Shown here one piece after another: positions 27,901 through 36,227 of a DNA stretch of 64,000 nt. A program made the position numbers and the translations under genes. The notes beneath the pieces are model-generated. The model saw nothing but the letters and a program-made list of their open reading frames with translations, had not been told where the DNA came from and did not search any database. Source of the DNA: CAYYYA01 sp964517065 (GTDB lineage Bacteria; Patescibacteriota; Patescibacteriia; UBA1558; 2-01-FULL-52-15); assembly GCA_964517065.1 (NCBI GenBank), contig CAZFBK010000001.1, positions 46,887 to 110,886 on the forward strand, written 5' to 3'. Each line of letters starts with the position of its first letter. The first letter of the stretch is position 1.

Positions 27901-30900
27901 CACAGGAAGCGACGGAGCTGTCGCAGATGTTGGCCTGCTGAAATCCAAAAGTAACTTTCCTGGTGGAGCTCTGTGCCCCACTGGACAAGCTCTGGGGGAA
28001 AGGGGCATCTTGCTCAGCATAAGCGCGGGTAGAAACTTTCAGCACGAACGGTGAGATCGGATCAAACCTACTACCGTCAATACCGACAGCACATTCGGCC
28101 TTATCATTATGATTGAAGACTCTACCGATATCTCCGGGGCCGCATTTGGCATAGCCGGTGTCTCCATACTGACTGCCTGAGCCATTCGGATCTGTACAAG
28201 CACCAGTACTACTGACACAGTCAACGAACTTGACTAGGCGATAGTCAGGCTTGAGAGGATCCGGTCCGTCTTTTTTGGCATTGATACTGATATCCAATAA
28301 ATGCATATTATCTACCGGGTAGCGATTGTACATCGACATACCAGAATAATCAGTTGCCTGATAGCGGGTATCGCGAGTGACATAGCTAGCATAATCCAGC
28401 TTGGTCTGACTCTCCGGTAGCCAGTTGGCACAATTCAGTAGATCGCCGCTGGTACTATACTTATCGCATAGTCCAACTTCTGAGCAAATCTGTCGGTAGC
28501 CTTTGGTCTGCGGGTCAAAGATCTGGGAGCTACTCTTGCAAGCCAGCCACTGTGAACATTCACGATCACGATTAACTTTGATCACCCTGTTTGCATCATT
28601 GGTACAATCATGGAGTTGCTGATCCGAGGAGCTCTGATCACAGACAACAGGACTGACAGGCTTACCGCCGGCCTTATCGCTAGCCAGATAGGTCAGGTAG
28701 CTGTTGTACGTTTTGTTGCTGTCATTGACATCGTCAAACAAGATACAGCCATTATTTTTACTGACCTGACCATTGCAGGTACTGTCATCGATATTGTCAT
28801 TATTGAGGTAGAAATAAGATTTGACCTTTCGCAGACTGACATTCGAGAACTCTACCTTCGAGGCGCCACCGCAGGTACCACCACTGCAGGCGGTCAAGAC
28901 AGGATTACAAGACTGACCACTATTGGTACAGGCCGTATTGAAACAGTTAGGATTGTTCTCGTTATTCGCACCGGCTGGACAGCCAGTATTTGACTGCTGA
29001 TAATAACCACTGGAGACACGGAAGGTTGGCTCGCAGTAGATCAGCTCATCCCCTTGTGAATCAGAGCCAATGTTCGCCACGACGTTCAGACTTTGAATAC
29101 CGTCTCGCTTCTTGATATCGGCCCCGACATAGTACTCTGTCAGATGATCACGACGATTGTTTTGTGAATCGGTTGATTGGTAGCCAAAGTTCGTTTCGCA
29201 GGTATAGCCGGCTCCCAGTGAGGAACAACGACTGTTATTGGTACAAGCTACATTGGTTTTATCAGTATTGCTCTGACAGTAGCCTTGCGCTGCTTTGTAA
29301 CAGAAGTTATTACCGCCACCACACTGGTCACTAGTAGTACAAGGCTTGGTATAGTCTACTGTTACATCAAAGCCAGTGCCAACGATACCGCAATAATCCT
29401 GATCATAGGGACTATCCCAGACACAGCGCATCACAGCCTGTACAGCACCACCGGATTTGTCATCGGCGAAAAAATTATCTATCCTGACGTCCGCACTGAG
29501 ATTGTAGGTCTCAGTATTCTGCATCTTCAGATTGGTCTGCGGATCCTGAGTGAACAGTCTCTGGAAAAACAATCCCGTGCCCGTTGGATTGGTAGTAATA
29601 GTGGCAGTACCCCCATTGGCATTGAAGGTGGCAGCACTGTTCAACGTGTTTCCATAAGCACTCCAACTAGCCCAACCGGCGACACCGTTAGCAAAGGTGG
29701 CATTGGCAAAAAGATTCTCCCCGTCAGTAGCCTGCGTATCCACGAATTCTGAACATTGATTCTGACTAGCAGGGCAGGTGCCGACCCAACCGCCGTAGAG
29801 TGGGTCTGCCGTCGGATGAATTACAAACTGATCTTCGGTGAATGGAGGGATACCTTGGGAATAACAACCAATCGGTGTCTGACCCGGTAGCAGACTCTCA
29901 GTCTGGAACCAGCCATTGAAAGACACCCCCTGAATACTGACGCCTTCTTTATAGGTACAGGTACGATTGTAGGGATCACGGTAGAAGGCCGATTGACCGC
30001 TGGCATCAGAATATTCTTGGCAGAACAATCCAGAATCCTGACATAACTGCTGATCATAGCGATCAGGATCATTGATTTGGAAGACAGGGGTATATGATCT
30101 CACATAGTCTGGATCAGTCTCTGGTAGATCACGGTTAAAGGTCGGCCTACCCATCAGGGTACAGCCTTGATAGCTAGCTGAGCAGGATTTCTTCTGATCT
30201 ATGACAACGTACTCCAACGCATCTGCCGGTACGGTGATCTGAGATTTGTCACCAGCATGATACATCTGCTGATAGGGAGAATTAGAGTTCTGGGTATTGA
30301 CCACAGCCTGACAACCGACTGCCTCCTGACGACAAATCTGTGAGAACGTACGGAGCGTCACGGTAGAATTATTCGGTCCTTTATACTCCTGACATCCCAG
30401 ATTGGCTCCGACGAACGGTTGGTCACAGCTGGCAGGTGTGCTCCAACTATTAGCCACCACAGTGAGGTTGCTGACCGATTCTTTCAAAATAATATTATCG
30501 ACAAACACCTTCGGGCTGGCTTCCAGCTGCAACAACACCGCGTCGCTGGCCATAACTTCATCAACTTGAAGCGGTCCAAGCTGATATGGCTGCCAGCCAG
30601 TCGTCGGCTGGATCGGACTGACATTGGCAGCAGTGAATTCGCAGACGCCACCGTTACATTTGGTCTGACTGCCGTCAAACTTACCGAGGAAAGCTTTGAA
30701 CTCTGTACCGGCTGTCTCAGCTTTGAGCCAGAAGCTAAGATAATATTCTCGTCCCGGAACTATTGAAGTGCCTTCGGAACGACTGACAACACCGGAAGTC
30801 CAGGACATGGAATGTCCGCCGGAATTGGTTGATTCAGCTGAGTATATAGGAGTAACTGTTCCAGCCTGCCACGGTTGATATGAACCAGACTCAAAGGTGT

Positions 30901-33900
30901 CATTACTGACCTGACGCAGATTGTTGCCTTGGTTACCGCGGAATTCGGTACAACCGACGGCAGCTGCCGAGCAGGTTCGGCTTTCTTTATCCAGACCACT
31001 ATACACTACTCCGCTACTACGGCGTAATGGATGACAGTTGCTATCAGCGAAAATAACTTTATCCTGCAAACGGAATTTGGAAACACCATCAGTGTCGAAG
31101 AATTCACGACAGTTTGGATCGGTACTGACATCGCCAGCCTGACAAGTCGCCTGTGTCGCTGCTGTGTCCTGACAGGTGGTGCCGCCGGGTGCCACGTTGG
31201 TACACGGACCGCCGTCAAGATTGCTCTTCAGTACCTGCCAGGTGCGGACTTGGAAACCACTGGTATCACTACCTTCGAGTGTATAATAAGTAATACCAAA
31301 ATTAGCAGCTACACACTGACGCAAGAAGCTATAGTAATGTTTACCCTCGCCACCAGCAGCTACTTCGTCCAAATTAGTGAAAGCACTACAACCAATATCA
31401 GTGGCGTTACATTGTTTGGCGCTACTAGCAATAAAGTTTACATTAGTCGAAGCTGCCGTTGGCTGCTCCATGGTTTCAAAAGCAGTTGGTAACTGTATAT
31501 AGGTCTGATAGCCGACACATTCGGCGGGACAACGATCAGCATTCGTCACGACACCCGGCACAGTAGGGCCGCCATTTGTTGGGCTGTACAGATTACAGCC
31601 AACTTCTTCAGCTTTGCAGCTGAAACGAGTACCATTGAGATACACTTTGCCTGCGCTACCATAATCATTGTAATTCGATGGGCTTGATCCCGGCTCAACT
31701 TTGACACCATCGATGTAGAGAGCTCCACAGCCAGCCAGTGATCCGAGGAAGACGGTCAACTGTTGATCAGGATTATCGAGATCAAAAGTATGCGTCAACT
31801 GAAAGCGTTGCCAATCGCCGGTATAATTCACCTGAGCACTGACTGCTGAGGTACTCTGAGAACCAAGTGCTGCATTCGCAGTACAGGCTGTCGTAACCTT
31901 ACCATACCAAGAGAGCGTATAAGTGGCGCCAACCAGACGACCAGCGACTGCCGTAGCAGATAGCTGTCCATCACCAACAAGCTTAATCGCCGAAGATCCA
32001 ATATAGGAGTTATCCCCTGCAACGGTATAGGCATTAAAGTTTGTACCATTAGCCGTCCAACCGCTGAAGCTGTCAGGCAACGTATCATTGATATAGTCAC
32101 CGTTGGTTTTGTCGGTATCAATATTCAGCTGATAAGTATCAAAATTACCGTTGGCCAAGAGATTGATACCGCCTGTCTGCGGATTGATAAACTCCTGACA
32201 GCCGGCATCCTGCTGGGAACAACTGGTTACTTTGTTATTGAGATAAATACGGTCATTAGGATTCCACTGGTAATTTGGGTTAGCAGCTGTACCGGTATTT
32301 TCCTGATTGAGACTGTACCATGAGCAACCTGCCTGTCCGGCGTCGCAAGATTCCAAAGTATTCTGCAGATAGCTGTATTTGGCGCCATTATCACGACGAG
32401 TGAAAACCTGACAGGATGAATACTGCTCCTGACAGGACTCACCGCTGAAGCGCCAGATATTACGCTCTTGGGTACAATAGCCATATCCCCCAACGCAATT
32501 ACCTTTGCTATCTTGTGCCAGACACGAAGGACGATCGACACAGACTTGCTGACGTTGATTACTAGTGACATCTTCCAATGTCGGACCGTATACCAGAGCT
32601 TTGCATTGGGTGGATGGCGCTGTCAGTACCCAATTTGGATCAATCAAATGATAGAAAATATTAGCAACTGGGTCGAGGATACATTTCGGTCCATTATCGA
32701 AACAGTTCACGACCTCACCGAGTGTCACCGGCCGAGAGACAGGACTGAGGGCAGCAGCAATCTCCCAACCGAGTGGTAAGATACGATAACTACGCAGACG
32801 GGCAATATTTCCATAACAATAGCCATTTTGGAAACAGCTCTTATCTCCATTCTGTGAAGCGTTGAGATAGGATATCAATGGACGATCGGCTTGCAGATGT
32901 CCCTGAGCCAGAGCCTGAGCAACTGTTTCTTTATTATTAATGGCCGCCAAAAAGGTATTATCAATTGTACAATTATCCGGCTGAGCCAGTTTGCGATCTG
33001 GCGGACAGGCGGTCAAATTTTGCAAATAATCGAATTCGTCAATTTGCTCCACGTTGACTGTTTTCAAATCAGCGAAAAGCTCAGAGGCGGAGCCGAAGCG
33101 ACGTAAATCAACTTTATTACGCAACTGGTTGATCAAAGAATCGCGTAGATTGGTCGTTCCGCCACCGTAGAGGTTTGATAATGACCAACTACCACTAATA
33201 TATTTATTTAATAACTTAGCCGTTAATGATCTCGAAAATAACTTGGCGGCATTGATAAAGACGTCTTCTGTTTTGATCAATGAAGCTTCTAATAAAGCAT
33301 CTCGATAGGCGTTCTCATCGATACCCATGACCTTCGCGCAGTGGACCAAAACATCATCAGAGATCTTAGCTCCTTTATCTTTGTATCCTTTGCAGGTCTG
33401 CTCGCTAATCTTGGCTACATCCGCTGCTAATTGAGCTCGTCGGTCAGCCTCACCGGTCAACTGCAAAAAAATCCCCAGATCATTTTGGTTCGGATCCACC
33501 AGCATACCGAGCAGACCTGTTCGCTGATTGGTCGACAAACCAACCATAGCCTGTGCTAGCCATTGTCCTGAATCAAGTGACTGACCAAATTTTTTCCAAT
33601 TTTCTTTAATCTGATTCAGTTCACATTTTGGCGGTTTCGGTGCCTGACCGCCAATGTCAGAGATCACTCCTAAGGTGATATTCACCTGAGTATCAAGTGA
33701 CGGAGCGCAGAGGTTCAAACCTGATCCTTTGAAAAAATCTTCTGACAAATTACCAATGAAATCACCGTAAGCAGCATCCCGTGAATCGTTCAGAACGCGC
33801 GCAAATTCTTTGGTTCTGACCAAAGGCTTCAGACCCACCCCTCCCTGAGCAATGAAGGTGGCAGTGTTATAAGCTAGATTATTTAGATACGTTTGCAAGG

Positions 33901-34165
33901 TAGTCTGAAACAGACTCTGGCCAATGATTTTATAATTACGCTCAAAAATTGCAGAAATTTTATCAAACAGAACTTGCATCCGGTCTTGAGTCGGTATACC
34001 GCCAGGAGCCGAAGCGCCCAATGCTCCAAGAGCTCCGGATAGATTCGTGCCAGAATCTAAGGGAGGTGGAAGTCCCACCTGAGCTAAGGCCGGCGAGTAA
34101 CTTAAGCCAACTAGAAAAAAACTGAGAATGAATACTAGGCTAGTAAACTTAGAAAATAATTTCAC
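24965..34165 (-). CDS. Giant 3066-residue secreted Cys-rich surface protein
   Basis: This starts with GTG at 34165, 3 bp after the preceding stop. Residues 1-29 are a signal peptide ending in SPALAQ. Residues 30-470 form a helical N-terminal domain. From about 575 to 1460 a motif C-x6-C-x2-[FYMV] appears ten times with exact spacing (for example SCSQQDAGCQEF, SCKAEEVGCNLY, QCNATDIGCSAF, TCSAAAVGCTEF). Three jelly-roll, carbohydrate-binding-like modules are interleaved (about 660-830, 1080-1230, 1475-1640). The C-terminal half is Cys-rich, and near residue 2925 a PKD-like IKIDWGDGS occurs. No C-terminal membrane anchor is seen. A large adhesin or sheath subunit is inferred; disulfides would need the DsbA-like protein. 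Confidence 0.85.
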   Translation of the reverse strand: MKLFSKFTSLVFILSFFLVGLSYSPALAQVGLPPPLDSGTNLSGALGALGASAPGGIPTQDRMQVLFDKISAIFERNYKIIGQSLFQTTLQTYLNNLAYNTATFIAQGGVGLKPLVRTKEFARVLNDSRDAAYGDFIGNLSEDFFKGSGLNLCAPSLDTQVNITLGVISDIGGQAPKPPKCELNQIKENWKKFGQSLDSGQWLAQAMVGLSTNQRTGLLGMLVDPNQNDLGIFLQLTGEADRRAQLAADVAKISEQTCKGYKDKGAKISDDVLVHCAKVMGIDENAYRDALLEASLIKTEDVFINAAKLFSRSLTAKLLNKYISGSWSLSNLYGGGTTNLRDSLINQLRNKVDLRRFGSASELFADLKTVNVEQIDEFDYLQNLTACPPDRKLAQPDNCTIDNTFLAAINNKETVAQALAQGHLQADRPLISYLNASQNGDKSCFQNGYCYGNIARLRSYRILPLGWEIAAALSPVSRPVTLGEVVNCFDNGPKCILDPVANIFYHLIDPNWVLTAPSTQCKALVYGPTLEDVTSNQRQQVCVDRPSCLAQDSKGNCVGGYGYCTQERNIWRFSGESCQEQYSSCQVFTRRDNGAKYSYLQNTLESCDAGQAGCSWYSLNQENTGTAANPNYQWNPNDRIYLNNKVTSCSQQDAGCQEFINPQTGGINLLANGNFDTYQLNIDTDKTNGDYINDTLPDSFSGWTANGTNFNAYTVAGDNSYIGSSAIKLVGDGQLSATAVAGRLVGATYTLSWYGKVTTACTANAALGSQSTSAVSAQVNYTGDWQRFQLTHTFDLDNPDQQLTVFLGSLAGCGALYIDGVKVEPGSSPSNYNDYGSAGKVYLNGTRFSCKAEEVGCNLYSPTNGGPTVPGVVTNADRCPAECVGYQTYIQLPTAFETMEQPTAASTNVNFIASSAKQCNATDIGCSAFTNLDEVAAGGEGKHYYSFLRQCVAANFGITYYTLEGSDTSGFQVRTWQVLKSNLDGGPCTNVAPGGTTCQDTAATQATCQAGDVSTDPNCREFFDTDGVSKFRLQDKVIFADSNCHPLRRSSGVVYSGLDKESRTCSAAAVGCTEFRGNQGNNLRQVSNDTFESGSYQPWQAGTVTPIYSAESTNSGGHSMSWTSGVVSRSEGTSIVPGREYYLSFWLKAETAGTEFKAFLGKFDGSQTKCNGGVCEFTAANVSPIQPTTGWQPYQLGPLQVDEVMASDAVLLQLEASPKVFVDNIILKESVSNLTVVANSWSTPASCDQPFVGANLGCQEYKGPNNSTVTLRTFSQICRQEAVGCQAVVNTQNSNSPYQQMYHAGDKSQITVPADALEYVVIDQKKSCSASYQGCTLMGRPTFNRDLPETDPDYVRSYTPVFQINDPDRYDQQLCQDSGLFCQEYSDASGQSAFYRDPYNRTCTYKEGVSIQGVSFNGWFQTESLLPGQTPIGCYSQGIPPFTEDQFVIHPTADPLYGGWVGTCPASQNQCSEFVDTQATDGENLFANATFANGVAGWASWSAYGNTLNSAATFNANGGTATITTNPTGTGLFFQRLFTQDPQTNLKMQNTETYNLSADVRIDNFFADDKSGGAVQAVMRCVWDSPYDQDYCGIVGTGFDVTVDYTKPCTTSDQCGGGNNFCYKAAQGYCQSNTDKTNVACTNNSRCSSLGAGYTCETNFGYQSTDSQNNRRDHLTEYYVGADIKKRDGIQSLNVVANIGSDSQGDELIYCEPTFRVSSGYYQQSNTGCPAGANNENNPNCFNTACTNSGQSCNPVLTACSGGTCGGASKVEFSNVSLRKVKSYFYLNNDNIDDSTCNGQVSKNNGCILFDDVNDSNKTYNSYLTYLASDKAGGKPVSPVVCDQSSSDQQLHDCTNDANRVIKVNRDRECSQWLACKSSSQIFDPQTKGYRQICSEVGLCDKYSTSGDLLNCANWLPESQTKLDYASYVTRDTRYQATDYSGMSMYNRYPVDNMHLLDISINAKKDGPDPLKPDYRLVKFVDCVSSTGACTDPNGSGSQYGDTGYAKCGPGDIGRVFNHNDKAECAVGIDGSRFDPISPFVLKVSTRAYAEQDAPFPQSLSSGAQSSTRKVTFGFQQANICDSSVASCETGYYKMQYGGTSAVRYYSINGPLGGTEVPTCICDGGSLDGSACKTVENVNDKTNTTSIDTQCPGGNPIQLRRSDVYLNWPGYCLEPDTSTHINASPTQYACLSWLPVDIAPGGTDYFNQYREAGYSYKAPAYYCAEVGVKEIRRKFTIDCLDSASDIEKPGTFIKVDANGQALDSNSTEDPTVHGAGLKDQRRVIDGKYFAYELGQNCGGGIFSGIDHPVAVLPISQINDGSGWRTVDNCVGNIVDVKDGFDGNRYRLTDQCEADYDRETLRIQYTDANNHSQLLGRTFFGDSEPYAACSYLAQAVTPRGDNAAITNLFWSDFKLANGDTYKISSDPRTSGAPNYTLNQDAAPFGSAVPSSGLEPSDFPRLDLKSIGTVPRAGSPYVCANDDGICGLLGQKGSRVYVDGWMTPGKFGKVDQPYQTYADGIINLRSIFQRVFGVYRYTLGNTCVYSVCDSKLYGGENCSNDSACVISKEENKCTAVSNCINSPWGNRSCGITCASGFIANSNGQCEATFSNELSCLSACTPYMTESNRTVVAQKDCSVVENNRYTCAYVPPSSTTVCQASTAHMECADNGRGKDLCHDTVLGGNGWTVIECSTVSDCTSKIPTLNKATFCAPANAHLCVGPAFDENAANRWFKNPQDCYDDTTNALGQKLDGYKTDNSGNQICQAPDAKCKLASQVTTYADKRCSISKTTCSIDADCLNGQTCEGQPYCTFQPDTYKKLCNPDTDPNCDYGSANAVASKALPLDATMPSSSAQGTQSHDSKYYADTNFGPIIAEAICASDSGQCTLGKVGNFTVNGQTNGTITEDKKPNLLANISFFAMAYKDHMPIRSIKIDWGDGSVQSNIGLYKNNWPQCDPALALTTSTISNFQPLAFNYTWGNGSTLDFAGTPQACEEGIRNYFHVYHYDSNYTAGCEAGYACFKPRVSIQDNWGWCANNLWSAVGSGCSGSADVVYGGGGSDDVIKIKAPTN

Positions 34166-34168
34166 AAC

Positions 34169-34948
34169 CTACTGTAAACTCTTAATTAAATCTTTCAGAT
34201 CACTCGGAGGCAAGCGGTTCACTTCACTTTCTTTCAGACCTGCTTGTACCAGAAATGTCCGCATGTCAGCCTCACTCAAACTATCGACATCAATAGGCTC
34301 TGACTGTAGATCAGCTGCTCGCACGATAGCGTCCATATAGACCAAAAGCGTATCATCGCTCAAATCATCCAAGGTCGCCTGATCCATACCGCTCTGGAGT
34401 AAAATACCGCGGAACTCTTTCAACGTTGCGTCTTTCAGACTTTGATTGGCGGGGCTGAATTCGGGTAATAAATCCGATAGTTTAGTATCAGGATTGATGA
34501 GACGAATCGTACGACAAGTCTCTCCGGTCTTACAGTTAGGATCTGTGCCTTTTTTGATCTCTGAGCCATCGGGAATACCGTCGCCATCAGTGTCTTTGAG
34601 ATACGGACTGGTGTTATAGGTATAGACTTCATCATAATCACTTAAGCTATCGCCGTCAGTGTCCTTCTGCTTCAAAGCATCGGTGATCGCTGGATCAGTG
34701 GAGCTGGCCGTGGCGGCGATTTGCTTGATGTCAACTTTGAAAGGGCTAGTAATACCGTTGGTAATCAGCCAGCCTGCCAGTACCAGTGAGCTGAATCCGC
34801 AAAGACTGATCAGGAAAATAATAATTTTGGTGCCTCGATCCATCGGAGCGCGTCCTCTGATCTGAAGATATGAAGAACCACCTTCCTCAGTCTGGGGTGT
34901 GACTTCCTCAGGAATTAATTCTGCCTCTACTTGATTTGTTGGCGACAT
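34169..34948 (-). CDS. Membrane-anchored protein with calcium-binding type-3 repeats
   Basis: A 259-residue protein starting at ATG 34948; an upstream in-frame TTG is less likely. A cytoplasmic N-terminus of about 35 residues precedes one transmembrane helix (about 43-65). Residues 92-142 hold two thrombospondin type-3-like calcium loops (DTDGDSLSDYDEV and DTDGDGIPDGSEI), followed by a Cys pair. The C-terminal 100 residues are acidic and helical. It is the first gene of the operon that encodes the giant protein, so a calcium-dependent role at the surface next to it is likely. Confidence 0.85.
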   Translation of the reverse strand: MSPTNQVEAELIPEEVTPQTEEGGSSYLQIRGRAPMDRGTKIIIFLISLCGFSSLVLAGWLITNGITSPFKVDIKQIAATASSTDPAITDALKQKDTDGDSLSDYDEVYTYNTSPYLKDTDGDGIPDGSEIKKGTDPNCKTGETCRTIRLINPDTKLSDLLPEFSPANQSLKDATLKEFRGILLQSGMDQATLDDLSDDTLLVYMDAIVRAADLQSEPIDVDSLSEADMRTFLVQAGLKESEVNRLPPSDLKDLIKSLQ

Positions 34949-34967
34949 GGAAACCAAAAGTGTGTTT

Positions 34968-35078
34968 ACCCCGCACCACTTTCGCTCAGCACTTTCAATA
35001 TATTAGCGAAAACGATTGGAGCTTTACTTAAAATAATATCTCTACATAACAGTCGGCAGTAGAAAGGTGGTGCGGGGT
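34968..35078 (-). promoter_or_regulatory. Structured 5' leader of the giant-protein operon
   Basis: On the transcript, arms at 35062-35078 and 34968-34983 pair as a stem of about 16 bp with one bulged base, enclosing about 78 nt. An inner pair ttcgct/agcgaa lies at 34981-34986 and 35005-35010. The stem closes about 20 nt before the start codon. A regulatory RNA element is likely; I recognise no known riboswitch. Confidence 0.6.
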
Positions 35079-35093
35079 TAAAAAATCTTTTAT

Positions 35094-35123
35094 ATTATAG
35101 CATGTTTCCGTCGCCACTGCCAA
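35094..35123 (-). promoter_or_regulatory. Promoter of the giant-protein operon
   Basis: On the minus strand, TTGGCA (35118-35123) and consensus TATAAT (35094-35099) are 18 bp apart. Transcription would start near 35087, giving a leader of about 138 nt. Confidence 0.7.
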
Positions 35124-35176
35124 ATATTTCACTACATGGGCGTAATACGTAATTCGTAATACTAAGTTAGCACCCA

Positions 35177-35290
35177 CTTGGTTTCTGCGAGCCGCACTGG
35201 GCGAAGCAGTCTAGTCTATATATTGAGTAGTTTTTATAAGGAGGTTATTAGAGATTGCTTCAATCGAGTACGAGTTTCGCAATAACCAGG
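35177..35290. repeat. Dispersed tggtttctgcgag element, copy B (paired arms)
   Basis: The left arm (35177-35213) starts cttggtttctgcgag. The right arm (35250-35290) starts gagattgcttc and ends aataaccagg, an imperfect reverse complement of the left. This is the only complete two-armed copy in the window. The rest of the spacer to 35384 holds a gcccgcc...ggcggg hairpin and aacttag words, and no gene. Confidence 0.6.
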
Positions 35291-35384
35291 ACTGGGCCAT
35301 AGTTTTGAATTTCTATATTTGAACTTGTTTACCCGCCCGCCTGCGAAGCGCAGCGAGTCGGGCGGGGAACTTAGGATTTTGAAC

Positions 35385-36227
35385 TTAGAGTTTCTTGTTT
35401 ACACTCAGAGTTATCCAATCAGATAACTCTAAATCCTGCGCCCTTATCTTCACCGAAAGTTTACAAGCTAATAGCCACTCCTCCACCTCGGGCTTGGCTA
35501 ATTTCAACCCAGCTGAGAGATTATTTACGAGAGTTTTGCGCCGTGAGCTGAAGCCAATACGGATCAGCTGCCAGACTTCTTCCTCGGGCGCTTGATAGTT
35601 CCAATGATGAAGCTGCTCGATGACCAACAAAGCAGAATCAACAGCTGGTGCAGGCCAGAAAGCCTTGCGTGAGACGATACGAGCGACCTTCGCCTGTCCG
35701 TAGAACTGTACTCCCAGAGACTGCTTGCTGTGATCACCGGCTTTGGCGACTATTTTCTCGGCTACTTCTTTTTGTACCAATAAGACAATAGTTGTAGGCA
35801 GCTGTTCAAATGAAAATAACTGACTAATAATCTTGCCTGTGATGTAATACGGGATATTGGCGACAACTTTATAGCTCTGATTCTGCCTCAGAGCCAAAGC
35901 CTGATACAGCTCTGCCGGTTCAAGCTTGAGAAAATCATTTTTAATCACTGTCAGATTTTCGTACTCTTCCGTTAACGAATCTAACAAAGGAAAAAGTCTG
36001 CGGTCCGACTCAATTCCCACGACCCGCGCTACTCGACGCGCCAGAGCAGTCGTCAGCGTACCCAGACCACTGCCTATTTCTAAAACAGTATCTTCAGGCT
36101 TAATCCCACCGACACGCAAACTATCCGCCACTACTGTCTCGTCAATCAAAAAATTCTGACCGCGATCAGTATCTGGCCGTAGTCGATAACGCTTGGCTAA
36201 TAGCTGTGTTTCTTCTAATAAGCTCAT
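35385..36227 (-). CDS. rsmA: 16S rRNA dimethyladenosine transferase (KsgA)
   Basis: A 280-residue RsmA of normal length. It opens with RPDTDRGQNFLIDETVV. The SAM-binding motif I is VLEIGSGLGTLT. Catalytic motif IV is NIPYYITGKI. The C-terminal helical domain ends in KIRAQDLELSDWI. It dimethylates two adjacent adenosines in the 3' hairpin of 16S rRNA during small-subunit maturation. The ATG overlaps the MFS gene's stop by 4 bp (ATGA), so the two are coupled. Confidence 0.95.
   Translation of the reverse strand: MSLLEETQLLAKRYRLRPDTDRGQNFLIDETVVADSLRVGGIKPEDTVLEIGSGLGTLTTALARRVARVVGIESDRRLFPLLDSLTEEYENLTVIKNDFLKLEPAELYQALALRQNQSYKVVANIPYYITGKIISQLFSFEQLPTTIVLLVQKEVAEKIVAKAGDHSKQSLGVQFYGQAKVARIVSRKAFWPAPAVDSALLVIEQLHHWNYQAPEEEVWQLIRIGFSSRRKTLVNNLSAGLKLAKPEVEEWLLACKLSVKIRAQDLELSDWITLSVNKKL

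Noticed and set aside
25438..33106. Many 60-160-residue frames on both strands within the giant gene
   Set aside because: The 3066-codon frame has a signal peptide and regular motifs throughout; the others are antisense or shifted shadows of its repeats.
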